DNA of 64,000 nt from Rhodoferax sp. (GCF_023700745.1 NZ_JAMPYG010000002.1:186001-250000); one strand, 5' to 3'; shown: positions 18,466-27,209, counted from the stretch's first letter. Made by a program: numbers and translations. Notes: generated by a model not told the origin, from the sequence alone.

Positions 18466-18501
18466 GGGTCAGAGCACGTCGCTACGCGAGTGGTCTGACC
18501 C
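18466..18501. repeat. Hairpin element (GGGTCAGA/TCTGACCC)
   Basis: Arms at 18466-18473 and 18494-18501 enclose a loop containing GTCGCTACGCGAG. It occupies the gap between the convergent MBL and nucleotidase genes. It is a sequence relative of the tandem elements at 671-858, differing by GGGTCAGA for GGGACAGA. It may serve as a bidirectional transcription stop, although it lacks a T tract. Confidence 0.55.
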
Positions 18502-18509
18502 GCAAGATC

Positions 18510-19424
18510 TCAAACATTGTTGTTACGCACGCCGCTGGCCACATGGCCGGCGGGCACATGCCGGGCGGCCGATTCGATGTGACCGGTCTGGTCGTCAAAG
18601 AAAAAATCAGGCTCGAACTCACGCAAGAACTCGCCCTTGGCCAAGCCGCCCAGGAACATGGCTTCATCGACCTCGATGTTCCAATTCATCAGAGTTCGGA
18701 TGGCGCGCTCATGCGCTGGTGCGCTGCGCGCCGTGACCAGCGCGGTGCGGATACGCATGGCCGGTGTGCCGGCCTGTTGCAGGCGCTGCAAGGCAAACAG
18801 CAGGGGTTTGAACGGGCCATCGGGCAGGGGCAACCCGGCTTTCTCGATCTCATGCTGGTGAAAGGCGTGCAAGCCCTGCGTCTGGTACACCTGTTCGGCC
18901 TCATCGCTGAACAGCACCGCGTCGCCGTCAAAGGCGATGCGCACTTCGGCAGGGTGCGCGTCGCTGGCGTGAACCGAGCGCGGGTACACCTGGGCGGCCG
19001 GCACACCGGCATCGAGCGCGGCGCGCACATCGCTCAGGTGGGTGCTTAAAAACAGGTTGGCGTGCAAGGGCTTCAGGTAGCGCCAGGGCGGCTGCCCACG
19101 CGTGAAGCTGCCGCGCTCAATGGCCAGGCCATAGTGCTGCGCCGAGCGGAACACCCGCATGCCCGAGACCGGGTCGTTGCGCGAGAGAATAACGACCTCC
19201 ACCGGGTGGTTGTGATGGGCTGGCGCGGCCTGGTTGAAGGCCAGCAACTTCTGCACCAGCGAAAACGCCACGCCGGGCCTGGCGGGCAGGTCCAGACGCT
19301 GCAGTTGCAGCGCCATGTAGGCGCGGTCATCGTTCTGCTCAAATACCTCGTTTTCTTCCTCGAAGTCAAACAGGGCGCGGCTGGAAATCGCCACCACCAG
19401 CTTGCCGTCGAGGCTGGCGCTCAT
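18510..19424 (-). CDS. 5'-nucleotidase, cN-I family
   Basis: Cytosolic 5'-nucleotidase of the NT5C1 (PF06189) family, 304 residues, expected to dephosphorylate nucleoside monophosphates. Characteristic parts are VVAISSRALFDFEEENEVFE near the N-terminus, the HAD-like metal region VRIAFDGDAVLFSDEAE and TALVTARSAPAHERAIRTL, and the C-terminal FLGGLAKGEFLREFEPDFFFDDQ. Its ATG overlaps the ilvA stop by four bases, so it is translationally coupled to ilvA, an unexpected partner. Confidence 0.85.
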   Translation of the reverse strand: MSASLDGKLVVAISSRALFDFEEENEVFEQNDDRAYMALQLQRLDLPARPGVAFSLVQKLLAFNQAAPAHHNHPVEVVILSRNDPVSGMRVFRSAQHYGLAIERGSFTRGQPPWRYLKPLHANLFLSTHLSDVRAALDAGVPAAQVYPRSVHASDAHPAEVRIAFDGDAVLFSDEAEQVYQTQGLHAFHQHEIEKAGLPLPDGPFKPLLFALQRLQQAGTPAMRIRTALVTARSAPAHERAIRTLMNWNIEVDEAMFLGGLAKGEFLREFEPDFFFDDQTGHIESAARHVPAGHVASGVRNNNV

Positions 19425-20983
19425 GATTGCAGAAACATCCGGAACACCGGATTCGCTGTTTCCTCCACATAGGGGTAGCCCAAGGTGGCCAGAAACTCGT
19501 TGAAGGCCTGTGAATCACTCGCTGGCACCTGGATGCCCACCAGGATACGGCCATAGTCTGCGCCCTGGTTGCGGTAATGGAACAGGCTGATGTTCCAGTT
19601 GGGCCGCAACAGGCTCAAAAACTTGAGCAAGGCACCGGGCCGCTCGGGGAACACAAAGCGCAGCAAGCGCTCATCTTCGGCCAGCGCCGAGTGCCCGCCC
19701 ACCATGTGGCGAACATGCTCCTTGGCCAGTTCGTCGTGGGTCAGATCGAGCGCCTCAAAACGGTGCCTGCTGAGGTGCGCCGCTATCCTGCCCGACTCGC
19801 CCTTGGCGGCGGTGGTCAGCCCGACAAAGACATGGGCCTTGTGCGCGTCGCTGATGCGGTAGTTGAATTCGGTCACGTTGCGCAGCGTCTTTGGCCCCCC
19901 AAAACTGGGCAGGTCGCCAATCAGTTCGCAAAAGCGCCGGAAGCTGCCACGTTCCTCGGGAATCGTCACGGCAAACAAGGCTTCGCGCTCTTCACCCACT
20001 TCGGCGCGTTCGGCAACAAAGCGCAGGCGGTCAAAGTTCATGTTGGCACCGCACAGAATGGCGGCGTAGGTTTCGCCCTTTTTCTTGTGCGTAGCCACAT
20101 ACTGCTTGATGGCCGCCACCGCCAGGGCGCCAGCCGGCTCCACAATGCTGCGGGTGTCGACAAACACATCCTTGATGGCAGCGCACACCGCGTCGGTATC
20201 GACCAGCATGTAGTCGTCCACCAATTCACTGGCCACACGGAAAGTTTCTTCGCCCACCAGCTTCACCGCCGTGCCGTCCGAGAACAGGCCTACATCAGCC
20301 AGGGTGACGCGCTTTTTGGCGCTCACCGACTGCGTCATGGCGTCGGAATCGTTCATTTGCACGCCAATCACCTTGATCTCGGGGCGCAGCGCCTTGATGT
20401 AATTGGCCACACCGGAAATCAGGCCGCCGCCGCCAATGGCGACAAACACGGCGTCCAGTCGCCCCTGGTGCTGGCGCAGCAGTTCCATCGCAATGGTGCC
20501 CTGGCCGGCGATCACATCGGGGTCGTCGAATGGATGGACGAAGGTCAGGCCTTCTTTTTTCTCCAGCGCCACCGCATGCCCATGGGCATCTGAATAGCTG
20601 TCGCCAAACAGCACCACCTCGCCGCCAAAGCCGCGCACCGCGTCCACCTTGACCTGCGGCGTGGTGGTGGGCATGACGATGACGGCGCGGCAGCCGAGCC
20701 GCTGGGCGCTCAGGGCGACGCCCTGGGCATGGTTGCCGGCCGAGGCGCAAATCACACCTTTTTTCAGGTGGGCCGGGCTCAGGTGCGCCATCTTGTTGTA
20801 CGCGCCGCGCAGCTTGAAGCTGTGCACCGGTTGCTGGTCTTCGCGCTTGAGCAGCACGGTGTTGTTGAGGCGCGCACTCAGGTCTTGCGCAATTTCCAGG
20901 CTGGATTCCACCGCCACGTCATAGACGCGGGCCGTCAGGATCTTTTTGAGGTAGTCCGCTGGGGTCAAAGCTGAAGTTTTCAT
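19421..20983 (-). CDS. ilvA: Threonine ammonia-lyase, biosynthetic
   Basis: PLP enzyme deaminating threonine to 2-oxobutanoate, the first step of isoleucine synthesis. The start at ATG 20981-20983 (MKTSALTPADYLKKILTARV) gives 520 residues, the length of the long, allosteric form. The PLP lysine is in HSFKLRGAYN and the phosphate loop is AIGGGGLISG. Two ACT-like regulatory domains follow from about residue 340 (FAVTIPEERGSFRRFCELIG and FVFPERPGALLKFLSLL), the site of isoleucine feedback. It diverges from osmC across an 80-bp gap. Confidence 0.96.
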   Translation of the reverse strand: MKTSALTPADYLKKILTARVYDVAVESSLEIAQDLSARLNNTVLLKREDQQPVHSFKLRGAYNKMAHLSPAHLKKGVICASAGNHAQGVALSAQRLGCRAVIVMPTTTPQVKVDAVRGFGGEVVLFGDSYSDAHGHAVALEKKEGLTFVHPFDDPDVIAGQGTIAMELLRQHQGRLDAVFVAIGGGGLISGVANYIKALRPEIKVIGVQMNDSDAMTQSVSAKKRVTLADVGLFSDGTAVKLVGEETFRVASELVDDYMLVDTDAVCAAIKDVFVDTRSIVEPAGALAVAAIKQYVATHKKKGETYAAILCGANMNFDRLRFVAERAEVGEEREALFAVTIPEERGSFRRFCELIGDLPSFGGPKTLRNVTEFNYRISDAHKAHVFVGLTTAAKGESGRIAAHLSRHRFEALDLTHDELAKEHVRHMVGGHSALAEDERLLRFVFPERPGALLKFLSLLRPNWNISLFHYRNQGADYGRILVGIQVPASDSQAFNEFLATLGYPYVEETANPVFRMFLQS

Positions 20984-21063
20984 AGGGTGACAATGATAAG
21001 CGCCCCGGTCAAAGTGGCAAAAAGCGACAATCGCCGCTCTTGAACCTTGAAGGAAACCTGAAC

Positions 21064-21513
21064 ATGGAATGCACAGTAAGTTGGACCGGCGCTTCGGGAA
21101 CGCGCTCCGGCATGGGCTTTTTGGCCGAAACCGGTAGCGGCCATACCCTGGTGATGGACGGCGCACCCGATGCCGTCAAACCCGAGAACGGTGGCCAGAA
21201 CCTGGCGCCACGCCCGATGGAAACCCTGCTGGCCGGTGCCGGCGGCTGCACCGCTTATGACGTGGTGCTGATCCTCAAACGCGGCCGCCACGACGTGCGC
21301 GGTTGCAGCGTCAAGCTCGACGCCGAACGCGCCGATACCGACCCCAAGGTGTTCACCAAAATCAACATGCACTTCACCGTGACCGGCAAGGGTGTGCCCT
21401 CAGCCGCCGTCGAGCGTGCCATTGCCATGAGCCACGACAAATACTGCTCGGCCAGCGTCATGCTGGGCAAGACCGCAGTCATCAGCACCAGCTTCGAGGT
21501 GCTGGAGGCCTGA
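21064..21513 (+). CDS. OsmC-family peroxidase-like protein
   Basis: A 149-residue OsmC/Ohr-superfamily protein, thiol-dependent hydroperoxide reductases. The two redox cysteines are in LLAGAGGCTAYDV and SHDKYCSASVML. The YhfA-like arrangement (PRPMETLLAGAGGCTA then DPKVFTKINMHFTV) suggests the small OsmC-like subgroup rather than Ohr. The start is ATG 21064 with AAGGAAACC upstream. It is followed by an REP-like palindrome pair. Confidence 0.88.
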   Translation: MECTVSWTGASGTRSGMGFLAETGSGHTLVMDGAPDAVKPENGGQNLAPRPMETLLAGAGGCTAYDVVLILKRGRHDVRGCSVKLDAERADTDPKVFTKINMHFTVTGKGVPSAAVERAIAMSHDKYCSASVMLGKTAVISTSFEVLEA

Positions 21514-21536
21514 AAATCAGCCAGTGAGGCCCAGCC

Positions 21537-21650
21537 TTTGTGGGTGGCACGCCCTCGGGCCGGGGGCTGTTCTGGGGACATTCGCGGCGAGGGCGCCGCT
21601 CCCACAGGGCAGTGTTCCCACAGGGCGCCATTCACACAAAACTGGCGAGG
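21537..21650. repeat. REP-like palindrome pair (locus 1)
   Basis: A degenerate forward unit at 21538-21562 (GTGGG head, CCCTCGGGCCG hairpin) is followed by an inverted unit at 21582-21605 ending in CCGCTCCCAC. A half-unit remnant, TTCCCACAGGGCGCC, follows to about 21630. The unit architecture is a GTGGGAG head, a GC-rich stem with a CCCT loop, and a CGA tail, as in REP sequences of Pseudomonas mobilised by RAYT transposases. It lies between convergent osmC and coq7. Confidence 0.8.
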
Positions 21651-21673
21651 TAATGATGGTATTTTTTACCGGA

Positions 21674-22294
21674 TCAAATACGGTGTGCCACGGTGGTCAT
21701 GACTTTGGCGGCGGCGGCCATCAGGCTCTTGACCGGTGGCGGCAGGTCAATGGCGCCAAGCTCTTTGGCGTCCAGCGCGTGGCGCGCTTCGTCGTCTTTC
21801 ATCTGTGCCACGATGGCGCGTGAGGCATGGTCACCACTGGGCAAACGGTCCAGGTGACTTTCCAGGTGGGCTTCCACCTGGTTTTCTGTTTCCACTACAA
21901 AACCCAGACTCACCTTGTCACCCAGCCTGCCCGCCAGCAAGCCAATGCCAAAGGCCCCGGCGTACCACAGCGGATTGAGCAGCGAGGGACGGTCGCCCAG
22001 CTCTTTCAGGCGCTGTTCGGTCCAGGCCAGATGGTTGGTTTCCTCGGCACTGGCTTTTTGAAAATGGGCGCGCAGCGCTTCATTTTTAGTGGCATAGGCT
22101 TGCGCGGTGTACAGCGCCTGGGCACAGACCTCGCCCACATGGTTAACACGCATCAGCGCCCCCGCCTCTTTTTTGTCGAACTCCGAGAGCTCGGTGGCAT
22201 CACCCGGTACGGTCGGGCAGGCCTGGGTGCCACGGTGCTGGGCAAACACCGTGCGCAAGGCATCGTCCACGGTGCTCAAAAATTGGTCCATCAT
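21674..22294 (-). CDS. coq7: 3-demethoxyubiquinol 3-hydroxylase (Coq7)
   Basis: Membrane-associated di-iron monooxygenase of ubiquinone synthesis, hydroxylating the C6 ring position. 206 residues. The di-iron ligands come from a ferritin-like bundle: EAGALMRVNHVGEVCAQ, EETNHLAWTEQRL, ENQVEAHLESHL and DDEARHALDAKELGA, each providing Glu/His residues. The start is one of two adjacent ATGs at 22294 or 22291; GGAA six bases upstream favours the first. It diverges from hoxF. Confidence 0.95.
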   Translation of the reverse strand: MMDQFLSTVDDALRTVFAQHRGTQACPTVPGDATELSEFDKKEAGALMRVNHVGEVCAQALYTAQAYATKNEALRAHFQKASAEETNHLAWTEQRLKELGDRPSLLNPLWYAGAFGIGLLAGRLGDKVSLGFVVETENQVEAHLESHLDRLPSGDHASRAIVAQMKDDEARHALDAKELGAIDLPPPVKSLMAAAAKVMTTVAHRI

Positions 22295-22327
22295 ATTGAT
22301 TCCAGTTTTGTTGGTTGGCGGCCTGGC

Positions 22328-22357
22328 TTGACGCAGGCAATTCGCAGCTTGTATTGT
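22328..22357 (+). promoter_or_regulatory. Candidate sigma-70 promoter for the hox operon
   Basis: TTGACG (22328-22333) and TATTGT (22352-22357) are separated by 18 bases and would start transcription near 22364, about 20 bases before the hoxF ATG. No convincing sigma-54 TGGC-N-TGC element was found in the coq7-hoxF gap, and no FNR box. The call is by eye only. Confidence 0.4.
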
Positions 22358-22382
22358 AAATTTGTGCGCTATATTGCTGGTC

Positions 22383-24194
22383 ATGAAGGCAAATTCACCC
22401 TTGTCAGCACCCTTGGCGGCTGAACTGCAGTCCTTGTTGCAGCGTCATGGCAGGGATGCGTATGCCCTGGTTCAAATCCTGCGCGAATTTCAAGCCCTGG
22501 CAGGCTGGTTGCCGCGACCGGCCTTGCATCACATGGCCGAGGCATTGAATCTGAGCTTGGCCCAGGTGCAGGGGGTCGCGGATTTCTACCGGTTTTTTCA
22601 CACCGAACCGGTGGGCAGTTACCGCGTGCTGTTCAGCGACAACATCACCGACCGCATGCTCGGCAGCGAGGCCCTGTTGCGGCAATTGTGCGGCTTGCTG
22701 AAAGTGGCACCCGGCCAGCTGCGCGCCGATGGCCGCGTCAGTGTGGCCACCAGCTCTTGCACCGGCCTGTGCGACCAGGGACCGGCGGCGCTCATCAACC
22801 ACCATCAGGTCGTCACCCGGCTGACCCCTGAGCGCATGGCGCAGATGGCCGAGTTGATTGAACAGCAAGTACCACCCGCGCAATGGCCGCCGGAATGGTC
22901 GCAGGTTGACGACCAGATTCGCCTGGCGGATGTCAAACTGGGCGCGCAACCGCCACCCGGTGCAGCGCTGTCCGCCGCCCTGGCACGCGAACCCCAGGCC
23001 ATGCTCGACGACCTGAAGCGTTCCAAATTGCGCGGACGCGGCGGCGCCGGTTACGCCACCGGCACCAAATGGCAGCTGTGCCGCAATGCCGTGGGGCAAG
23101 CGCATTACGTGGTCTGCAATGCCGACGAAGGCGAGCCCGGCACCTTCAAGGACCGGGTGCTGCTCACCAGCTATGCCGACACCCTGTTCGAGGGCATGAC
23201 CATCGCGGCCTGGGTGGTCGGTGCCAGCCAAGGGCTGGTGTATCTGCGCGGCGAGTACCGCTACCTGCTGGAACACCTGCAAGCTGTGTTGCAAGGCCGG
23301 CGCGAACAGGGGCTGCTGGGCAGCAGCATCCAGGGCAAGGCCGGCTTTGACTTTGACATTGCCATCCATGTTGGTGCCGGGGCTTATGTCTGCGGCGAAG
23401 AGTCGGCGCTGATCGAGTCGCTCGAAGGCAAGCGCGGCGTGCCGCGCATCCGCCCGCCGTTTCCGGTGGAACACGGCTACCGGGGTCAGCCCACCACGGT
23501 CAACAACGTCGAAACCTTTTGCGCCGTGACCCATATCGCCGTGCATGGCGGCGCCTGGTGGGCGCGCATTGGCACGGCGCAATCGACCGGCACCAAGATC
23601 CACTCGGTCTCCGGCGACTGCGAGCGCCCCGGCATTTACGAGTACCCCTTTGGCACCCGCATCGGCCGTATCCTGGAAGACTGCGGTGCCCGCAACACCC
23701 AGGCAGTGCAGGTCGGCGGTCCCTCGGGCATGTGCCTGTCAGTGCTGGAATTTGACCGTCGCATCGGCTTTGAGGATGTGCCCACAGCGGGCGCCTTCAT
23801 GGTGTTTGACCGCCGCCGCGACATGTTCGAGGTGGCGCGCAACTTTGCCCATTTTTTCGCCCATGAGAGCTGCGGTTTTTGCACACCGTGCCGCGTCGGC
23901 ACCGAACTCGTGTTGCGCCAGATGGACAAACTCAAGCGCGGCTATGGCTCCAGTGCCGACATCCAGGTGCTATTCGAACTTGACAAATTGATGCACGGTG
24001 CCACCCACTGCGGTCTGGGCGCCGCCGCCTGCAACCCCTTGCACGACACCATTGCCAAATTTCGTCCGGCCTATGAGCAGCATTTGAAGTCGCTGCACTT
24101 TGTCGCCGGTTTTGACATGGACGCCGAACTCTCGCAGGCGCGCCGTGCCACCGGACGCAACGACAGCGGCGCGCATCTGGAGAATTTTGAATGA
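22383..24194 (+). CDS. hoxF: NAD-reducing hydrogenase diaphorase subunit HoxF
   Basis: Flavin-containing subunit that transfers electrons to NAD+ in the bidirectional [NiFe] hydrogenase. 603 residues from ATG 22383: a NuoE-like N-terminal domain (1-150) fused to a NuoF-like domain. FMN/NAD sites are LRGRGGAGYATGTKW, CNADEGEPGTFKDR and GAGAYVCGEESALIES. The [4Fe-4S] ligands are in ESCGFCTPCRVG and THCGLGAAACN. The N-terminal thioredoxin-like domain keeps only two of the four usual [2Fe-2S] cysteines (Cys126, Cys130 in SSCTGLCDQ); the first pair is absent (FSDNITDRMLG). First gene of hoxFUYHW; overlaps hoxU by four bases. Confidence 0.95.
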   Translation: MKANSPLSAPLAAELQSLLQRHGRDAYALVQILREFQALAGWLPRPALHHMAEALNLSLAQVQGVADFYRFFHTEPVGSYRVLFSDNITDRMLGSEALLRQLCGLLKVAPGQLRADGRVSVATSSCTGLCDQGPAALINHHQVVTRLTPERMAQMAELIEQQVPPAQWPPEWSQVDDQIRLADVKLGAQPPPGAALSAALAREPQAMLDDLKRSKLRGRGGAGYATGTKWQLCRNAVGQAHYVVCNADEGEPGTFKDRVLLTSYADTLFEGMTIAAWVVGASQGLVYLRGEYRYLLEHLQAVLQGRREQGLLGSSIQGKAGFDFDIAIHVGAGAYVCGEESALIESLEGKRGVPRIRPPFPVEHGYRGQPTTVNNVETFCAVTHIAVHGGAWWARIGTAQSTGTKIHSVSGDCERPGIYEYPFGTRIGRILEDCGARNTQAVQVGGPSGMCLSVLEFDRRIGFEDVPTAGAFMVFDRRRDMFEVARNFAHFFAHESCGFCTPCRVGTELVLRQMDKLKRGYGSSADIQVLFELDKLMHGATHCGLGAAACNPLHDTIAKFRPAYEQHLKSLHFVAGFDMDAELSQARRATGRNDSGAHLENFE

Positions 24195-24913
24195 GCACAG
24201 AGCACCGCATCGATGCCCTGAGCCCGGGCACGTTTTCGTTGGATGGCCAGGAGGTCGAATTCGGCCCTGGCGACTCCCTGTTGCAGGCCGCCCGACGCGC
24301 CGGACACTACATCCCGCACCTGTGCTGGCACCCGGACTTTGCCGCGCATGGCTCATGCCGGCTGTGCACGGTCAAAGTCAACGGCCGCAGCGGCGCCGCC
24401 TGCACCATTCAAGCCGCCAGCGGGCAGGAGGTCGAAAGCGACACACCCGAACTCAACGCCCAGCGCAAGACCCTGCTGCAGATGCTGTTTGTCGAGGGCA
24501 ACCACTTTTGCCCTTCATGCGAGAAAAGCGGCAATTGCCTGCTGCAGGCCACCGCTTACCAGATGGGCATGGACGGCCCGCATTTTGAAGAGTTTTACCC
24601 CAAGCGCCGGGTCGATGCCAGCCACCCCGACCTGCTGCTGGACCTGAACCGCTGCATCTTGTGCGGCCTGTGCGTGCGCGCCAGTGCGCAAGAAGGCAAG
24701 CATGTGTTTGCCATGGGCGGGCGCGGCGTGGCCAGCCATTTGCTGGTCAACAGCCACAGTGGCCAACTGGGCGACAGCACCATCAGCGCGACCGACCGTG
24801 CCGCCAACATCTGCCCGTTGGGGGCCATCCTGCCCAAACGACGCGGCTTTGTCGTCCCGATTGGCCAAAGGCGATTTGACAAGCACCCGGTAGCGCAGGA
24901 GGACGAAAAATGA
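24191..24913 (+). CDS. hoxU: NAD-reducing hydrogenase diaphorase subunit HoxU
   Basis: Electron-relay subunit of the bidirectional hydrogenase, homologous to the N-terminus of NuoG, 240 residues. Cluster ligands are visible: [2Fe-2S] in HLCWHPDF, GSCRLCTV and AACT; the His-Cys3 [4Fe-4S] in NHFCPSCEKSGNC; and CILCGLC with a later NICPLGAI for a further [4Fe-4S] cluster. The gene overlaps both hoxF and hoxY by four bases, indicating tight stoichiometric co-translation. Confidence 0.95.
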   Translation: MSTEHRIDALSPGTFSLDGQEVEFGPGDSLLQAARRAGHYIPHLCWHPDFAAHGSCRLCTVKVNGRSGAACTIQAASGQEVESDTPELNAQRKTLLQMLFVEGNHFCPSCEKSGNCLLQATAYQMGMDGPHFEEFYPKRRVDASHPDLLLDLNRCILCGLCVRASAQEGKHVFAMGGRGVASHLLVNSHSGQLGDSTISATDRAANICPLGAILPKRRGFVVPIGQRRFDKHPVAQEDEK

Positions 24914-25488
24914 ACTCCGCTGCGCCTGACGACCGGCCACTGCACGCGCCGCGCAAAGTCAAGGTCGCCACGGTGTCGCTGGCGGGCTGTTTTGGCTGCC
25001 ATATGTCGATCCTCGACATCGACGAGCGCCTGCTGGAACTGCTGGAACACGTCGAATTTGACCGCTCGCCACTGACCGACATCAAGGCCATAGGCCGCTG
25101 CGACATCGGCCTGATCGAGGGCGGACTGTGCAACGCCGAGAACGTACAGGTGCTGCGCGAATTCCGAGCGCACTGCAAGACACTGGTGGCCGTAGGAGCC
25201 TGCGCCATCAACGGCGGCCTGCCGGCCCAGCGCAACCAGCGCGACGTGGGCCAGATGATGTGCGAGGTGTATTGCAGCCACAATGGCACGGTGGCTGGCA
25301 GCCAGGTACCCAACGACCCCGAGTTGCCGCTGCCACTGAACCATGTGCACCCGATCCACGAGGTGGTGCATGTGGACTATTTCCTGCCCGGCTGTCCACC
25401 CAGCGCCGACGCCATCTGGTCGTTTCTGACCGACCTGCTGGCCGGACGCACGCCGCAGCTGGGGCATGGGTTGATTCACTATGACTAA
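24910..25488 (+). CDS. hoxY: NAD-reducing hydrogenase small subunit HoxY
   Basis: Small subunit of the [NiFe] hydrogenase module, carrying the proximal [4Fe-4S] cluster. 192 residues, short as in group 3d enzymes and with no Tat signal, so cytoplasmic. Cluster cysteines are in LAGCFGCHMSILDID, VGACAING and FLPGCPPSAD. The stop at 25488 is followed by an 84-bp gap, mostly an REP-like element, before hoxH, whereas the preceding genes overlap. Confidence 0.95.
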   Translation: MNSAAPDDRPLHAPRKVKVATVSLAGCFGCHMSILDIDERLLELLEHVEFDRSPLTDIKAIGRCDIGLIEGGLCNAENVQVLREFRAHCKTLVAVGACAINGGLPAQRNQRDVGQMMCEVYCSHNGTVAGSQVPNDPELPLPLNHVHPIHEVVHVDYFLPGCPPSADAIWSFLTDLLAGRTPQLGHGLIHYD

Positions 25489-25497
25489 CAGACTTCC

Positions 25498-25547
25498 ATC
25501 GGCCCGAGGGCGGACTGGTTGCTGTGGGAGCGGCGCCCTCGCCGCGA
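25498..25547. repeat. REP-like element inside the hox operon (locus 2)
   Basis: A truncated inverted unit (TCGGCCCGAGGGCGG, 25499-25513) is followed by a complete forward unit at 25524-25547, with head GTGGGAG and hairpin CGGCG-CCCT-CGCCG. The heads face inward, unlike the other loci. It fills most of the hoxY-hoxH spacer; the hoxH ribosome site AAGGGA lies after it. Confidence 0.8.
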
Positions 25548-25572
25548 TGGCCTTCGCCTCAAGGGACACGCC

Positions 25573-27036
25573 ATGACTTTTGCACTTGAAACCGCCGCGC
25601 ACCCCGAGCAACTGCGCCGGGTGGCGATTGACCCGGTGTCGCGCGTCGAGGGACACGGCAAGGTGACGTTGCTGCTCGATGCCGACAACCACATCGCGCA
25701 GGTGCGCCTGCACATTGTCGAGTTCCGGGGCTTCGAGAAATTCATCGAGGGCCGGCCTTACTGGGAAGTGCCGGTGATGGTGCAGCGCCTGTGCGGCATC
25801 TGCCCGGTGTCGCACCATCTGGCAGCGGCCAAGGCCTTTGATCGCGTGGTCGGCGCCACGCCGGTGAGCGCCAGCGCCAACGCCGTGCGGCGTTTGATGC
25901 ACTACGGGCAAATCCTGCAATCCCATGCGTTGCATTTTTTCCACCTGTCGTCGCCCGACCTGCTGTTTGGTTTTGATTCGGAAGTGGCCCGACGCAACAT
26001 CGTGGGCGTGGCGCAAGCCCACCCCGAGATCGCCAAAAAAGGCATATTGCTGCGCAAGTTCGGCCAGGAAATCATCCGCATCACTTCGGGCAAGCGCGTC
26101 CACGGCACGGGCGCAGTGCCGGGCGGCATCAACAAACTCGTGACGCTGGACGAGCGCAACAGCCTACAGCGCGAACTGCCCCAAATGCTGCAATGGGCGC
26201 AGGATGCAGTGGACATTGCCAAACAATTGCATGCGCAGAACCCGGCGCTATACAAGCACTTTGGCAGCTTCCGTTCCAAGCTGATGTCGCTGGTGCGCAC
26301 TGACGGGGCCATGGATTTGTACGACGGTATGCTGCGCGTGCGTGACGAAAATGGCCACATCCTGTTTGACCAGATCGACGACCAGCGTTACCTGGAACTC
26401 ATCGAGGAAGAAGTGCGCCCCTGGAGCTACATGAAGTTCCCCTACTTGCGCAGCCTGGGCGCGCAACAGGGCTGGTACCGCGTGGGGCCGCTGGCCCGGG
26501 TGCAAAACTGCGACTTCATTCCCAGCGAGCGTGCTGAAATCGAGCGCCAGGTCTTCCTTGCCTGGGGCCAGGGCGAGCCGGTGCATGCCACGCTGGCCTA
26601 CCACTGGGCGCGCATGGTCGAGATGTTGCACGCGGTCGAGGTCATTGCCGAGCTGCTGGTGGACCCGGCGCTGCTGTCGGGCGACCTGCTCAGCAGCAGC
26701 GTGCGCCAGCGCCATGGGGTCGGCATGATCGAGGCGCCGCGCGGCACCTTGATCCACGACTACGAGGTGGGCGACGATGACCTGGTGACACGCTGCAACC
26801 TGATCGTGTCCACCACCCACAACAACCAGGCCATGAACGAAGCGGTGCGCGCGGTGGCGCGGGACTACCTGGAAGGTCGGGAACTCACCGAAGGCCTGCT
26901 CAACCACATCGAAGTCGCCATTCGCGCCTACGACCCCTGCCTGTCCTGCGCCACTCACGCGCTGGGCCGGATGCCGCTGGAAGTGACGCTGCTGGCGGCC
27001 GATGGCACGCAGCTGGACCGGATTCAAAGATCATGA
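25573..27036 (+). CDS. hoxH: NAD-reducing hydrogenase large subunit HoxH
   Basis: Catalytic subunit that binds the NiFe(CN)2CO centre and oxidises H2 or reduces protons. 487 residues from ATG 25573. The L1-type motif is DPVSRVEGHGKV, the first Ni-binding pair is RLCGICPVSHH, and the second is DPCLSCATHALG near the C-terminus. A tail of some 25 residues follows the His and would be removed by HoxW after nickel insertion. The upstream ATG-less extension in frame is REP-derived and not used. Confidence 0.96.
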   Translation: MTFALETAAHPEQLRRVAIDPVSRVEGHGKVTLLLDADNHIAQVRLHIVEFRGFEKFIEGRPYWEVPVMVQRLCGICPVSHHLAAAKAFDRVVGATPVSASANAVRRLMHYGQILQSHALHFFHLSSPDLLFGFDSEVARRNIVGVAQAHPEIAKKGILLRKFGQEIIRITSGKRVHGTGAVPGGINKLVTLDERNSLQRELPQMLQWAQDAVDIAKQLHAQNPALYKHFGSFRSKLMSLVRTDGAMDLYDGMLRVRDENGHILFDQIDDQRYLELIEEEVRPWSYMKFPYLRSLGAQQGWYRVGPLARVQNCDFIPSERAEIERQVFLAWGQGEPVHATLAYHWARMVEMLHAVEVIAELLVDPALLSGDLLSSSVRQRHGVGMIEAPRGTLIHDYEVGDDDLVTRCNLIVSTTHNNQAMNEAVRAVARDYLEGRELTEGLLNHIEVAIRAYDPCLSCATHALGRMPLEVTLLAADGTQLDRIQRS

Positions 27037-27057
27037 CCCTCCCAGTGGGAACCTTGT

Positions 27058-27178
27058 CTTTGTGGGAGGCCTTGCGTTTGTGGGAGGCCCGCCCTCGGGT
27101 CGAAGGCTGTCCTGGGGCATTCGCGGCGAGGGCGCCGCTCCCATAGGATACCGCTCCCACAGGGCGCGGCTCCCACAG
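27058..27178. repeat. REP-like cluster between hoxH and hoxW (locus 3)
   Basis: Contains a head fragment at 27062 (TGTGGGAGGCC), a complete forward unit at 27080-27103 (GTGGGAGGCCCG... ending TCGA), and an inverted unit at 27121-27144. Two partial inverted heads follow (CCGCTCCCAC, CGGCTCCCAC) to 27178. It is the most elaborate copy in the window and separates hoxW from the structural genes. Confidence 0.8.
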
Positions 27179-27209
27179 AACTGATTAGGCTTGCAATGAC
27201 AGGTGCCAC

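Noticed and set aside
22295..22382. Possible sigma-54 promoter ahead of hoxF (TGGCGG/TGGCTTG)
   Set aside because: The -24/-12 spacing with a GC dinucleotide could not be satisfied; a sigma-70 pair fits better.
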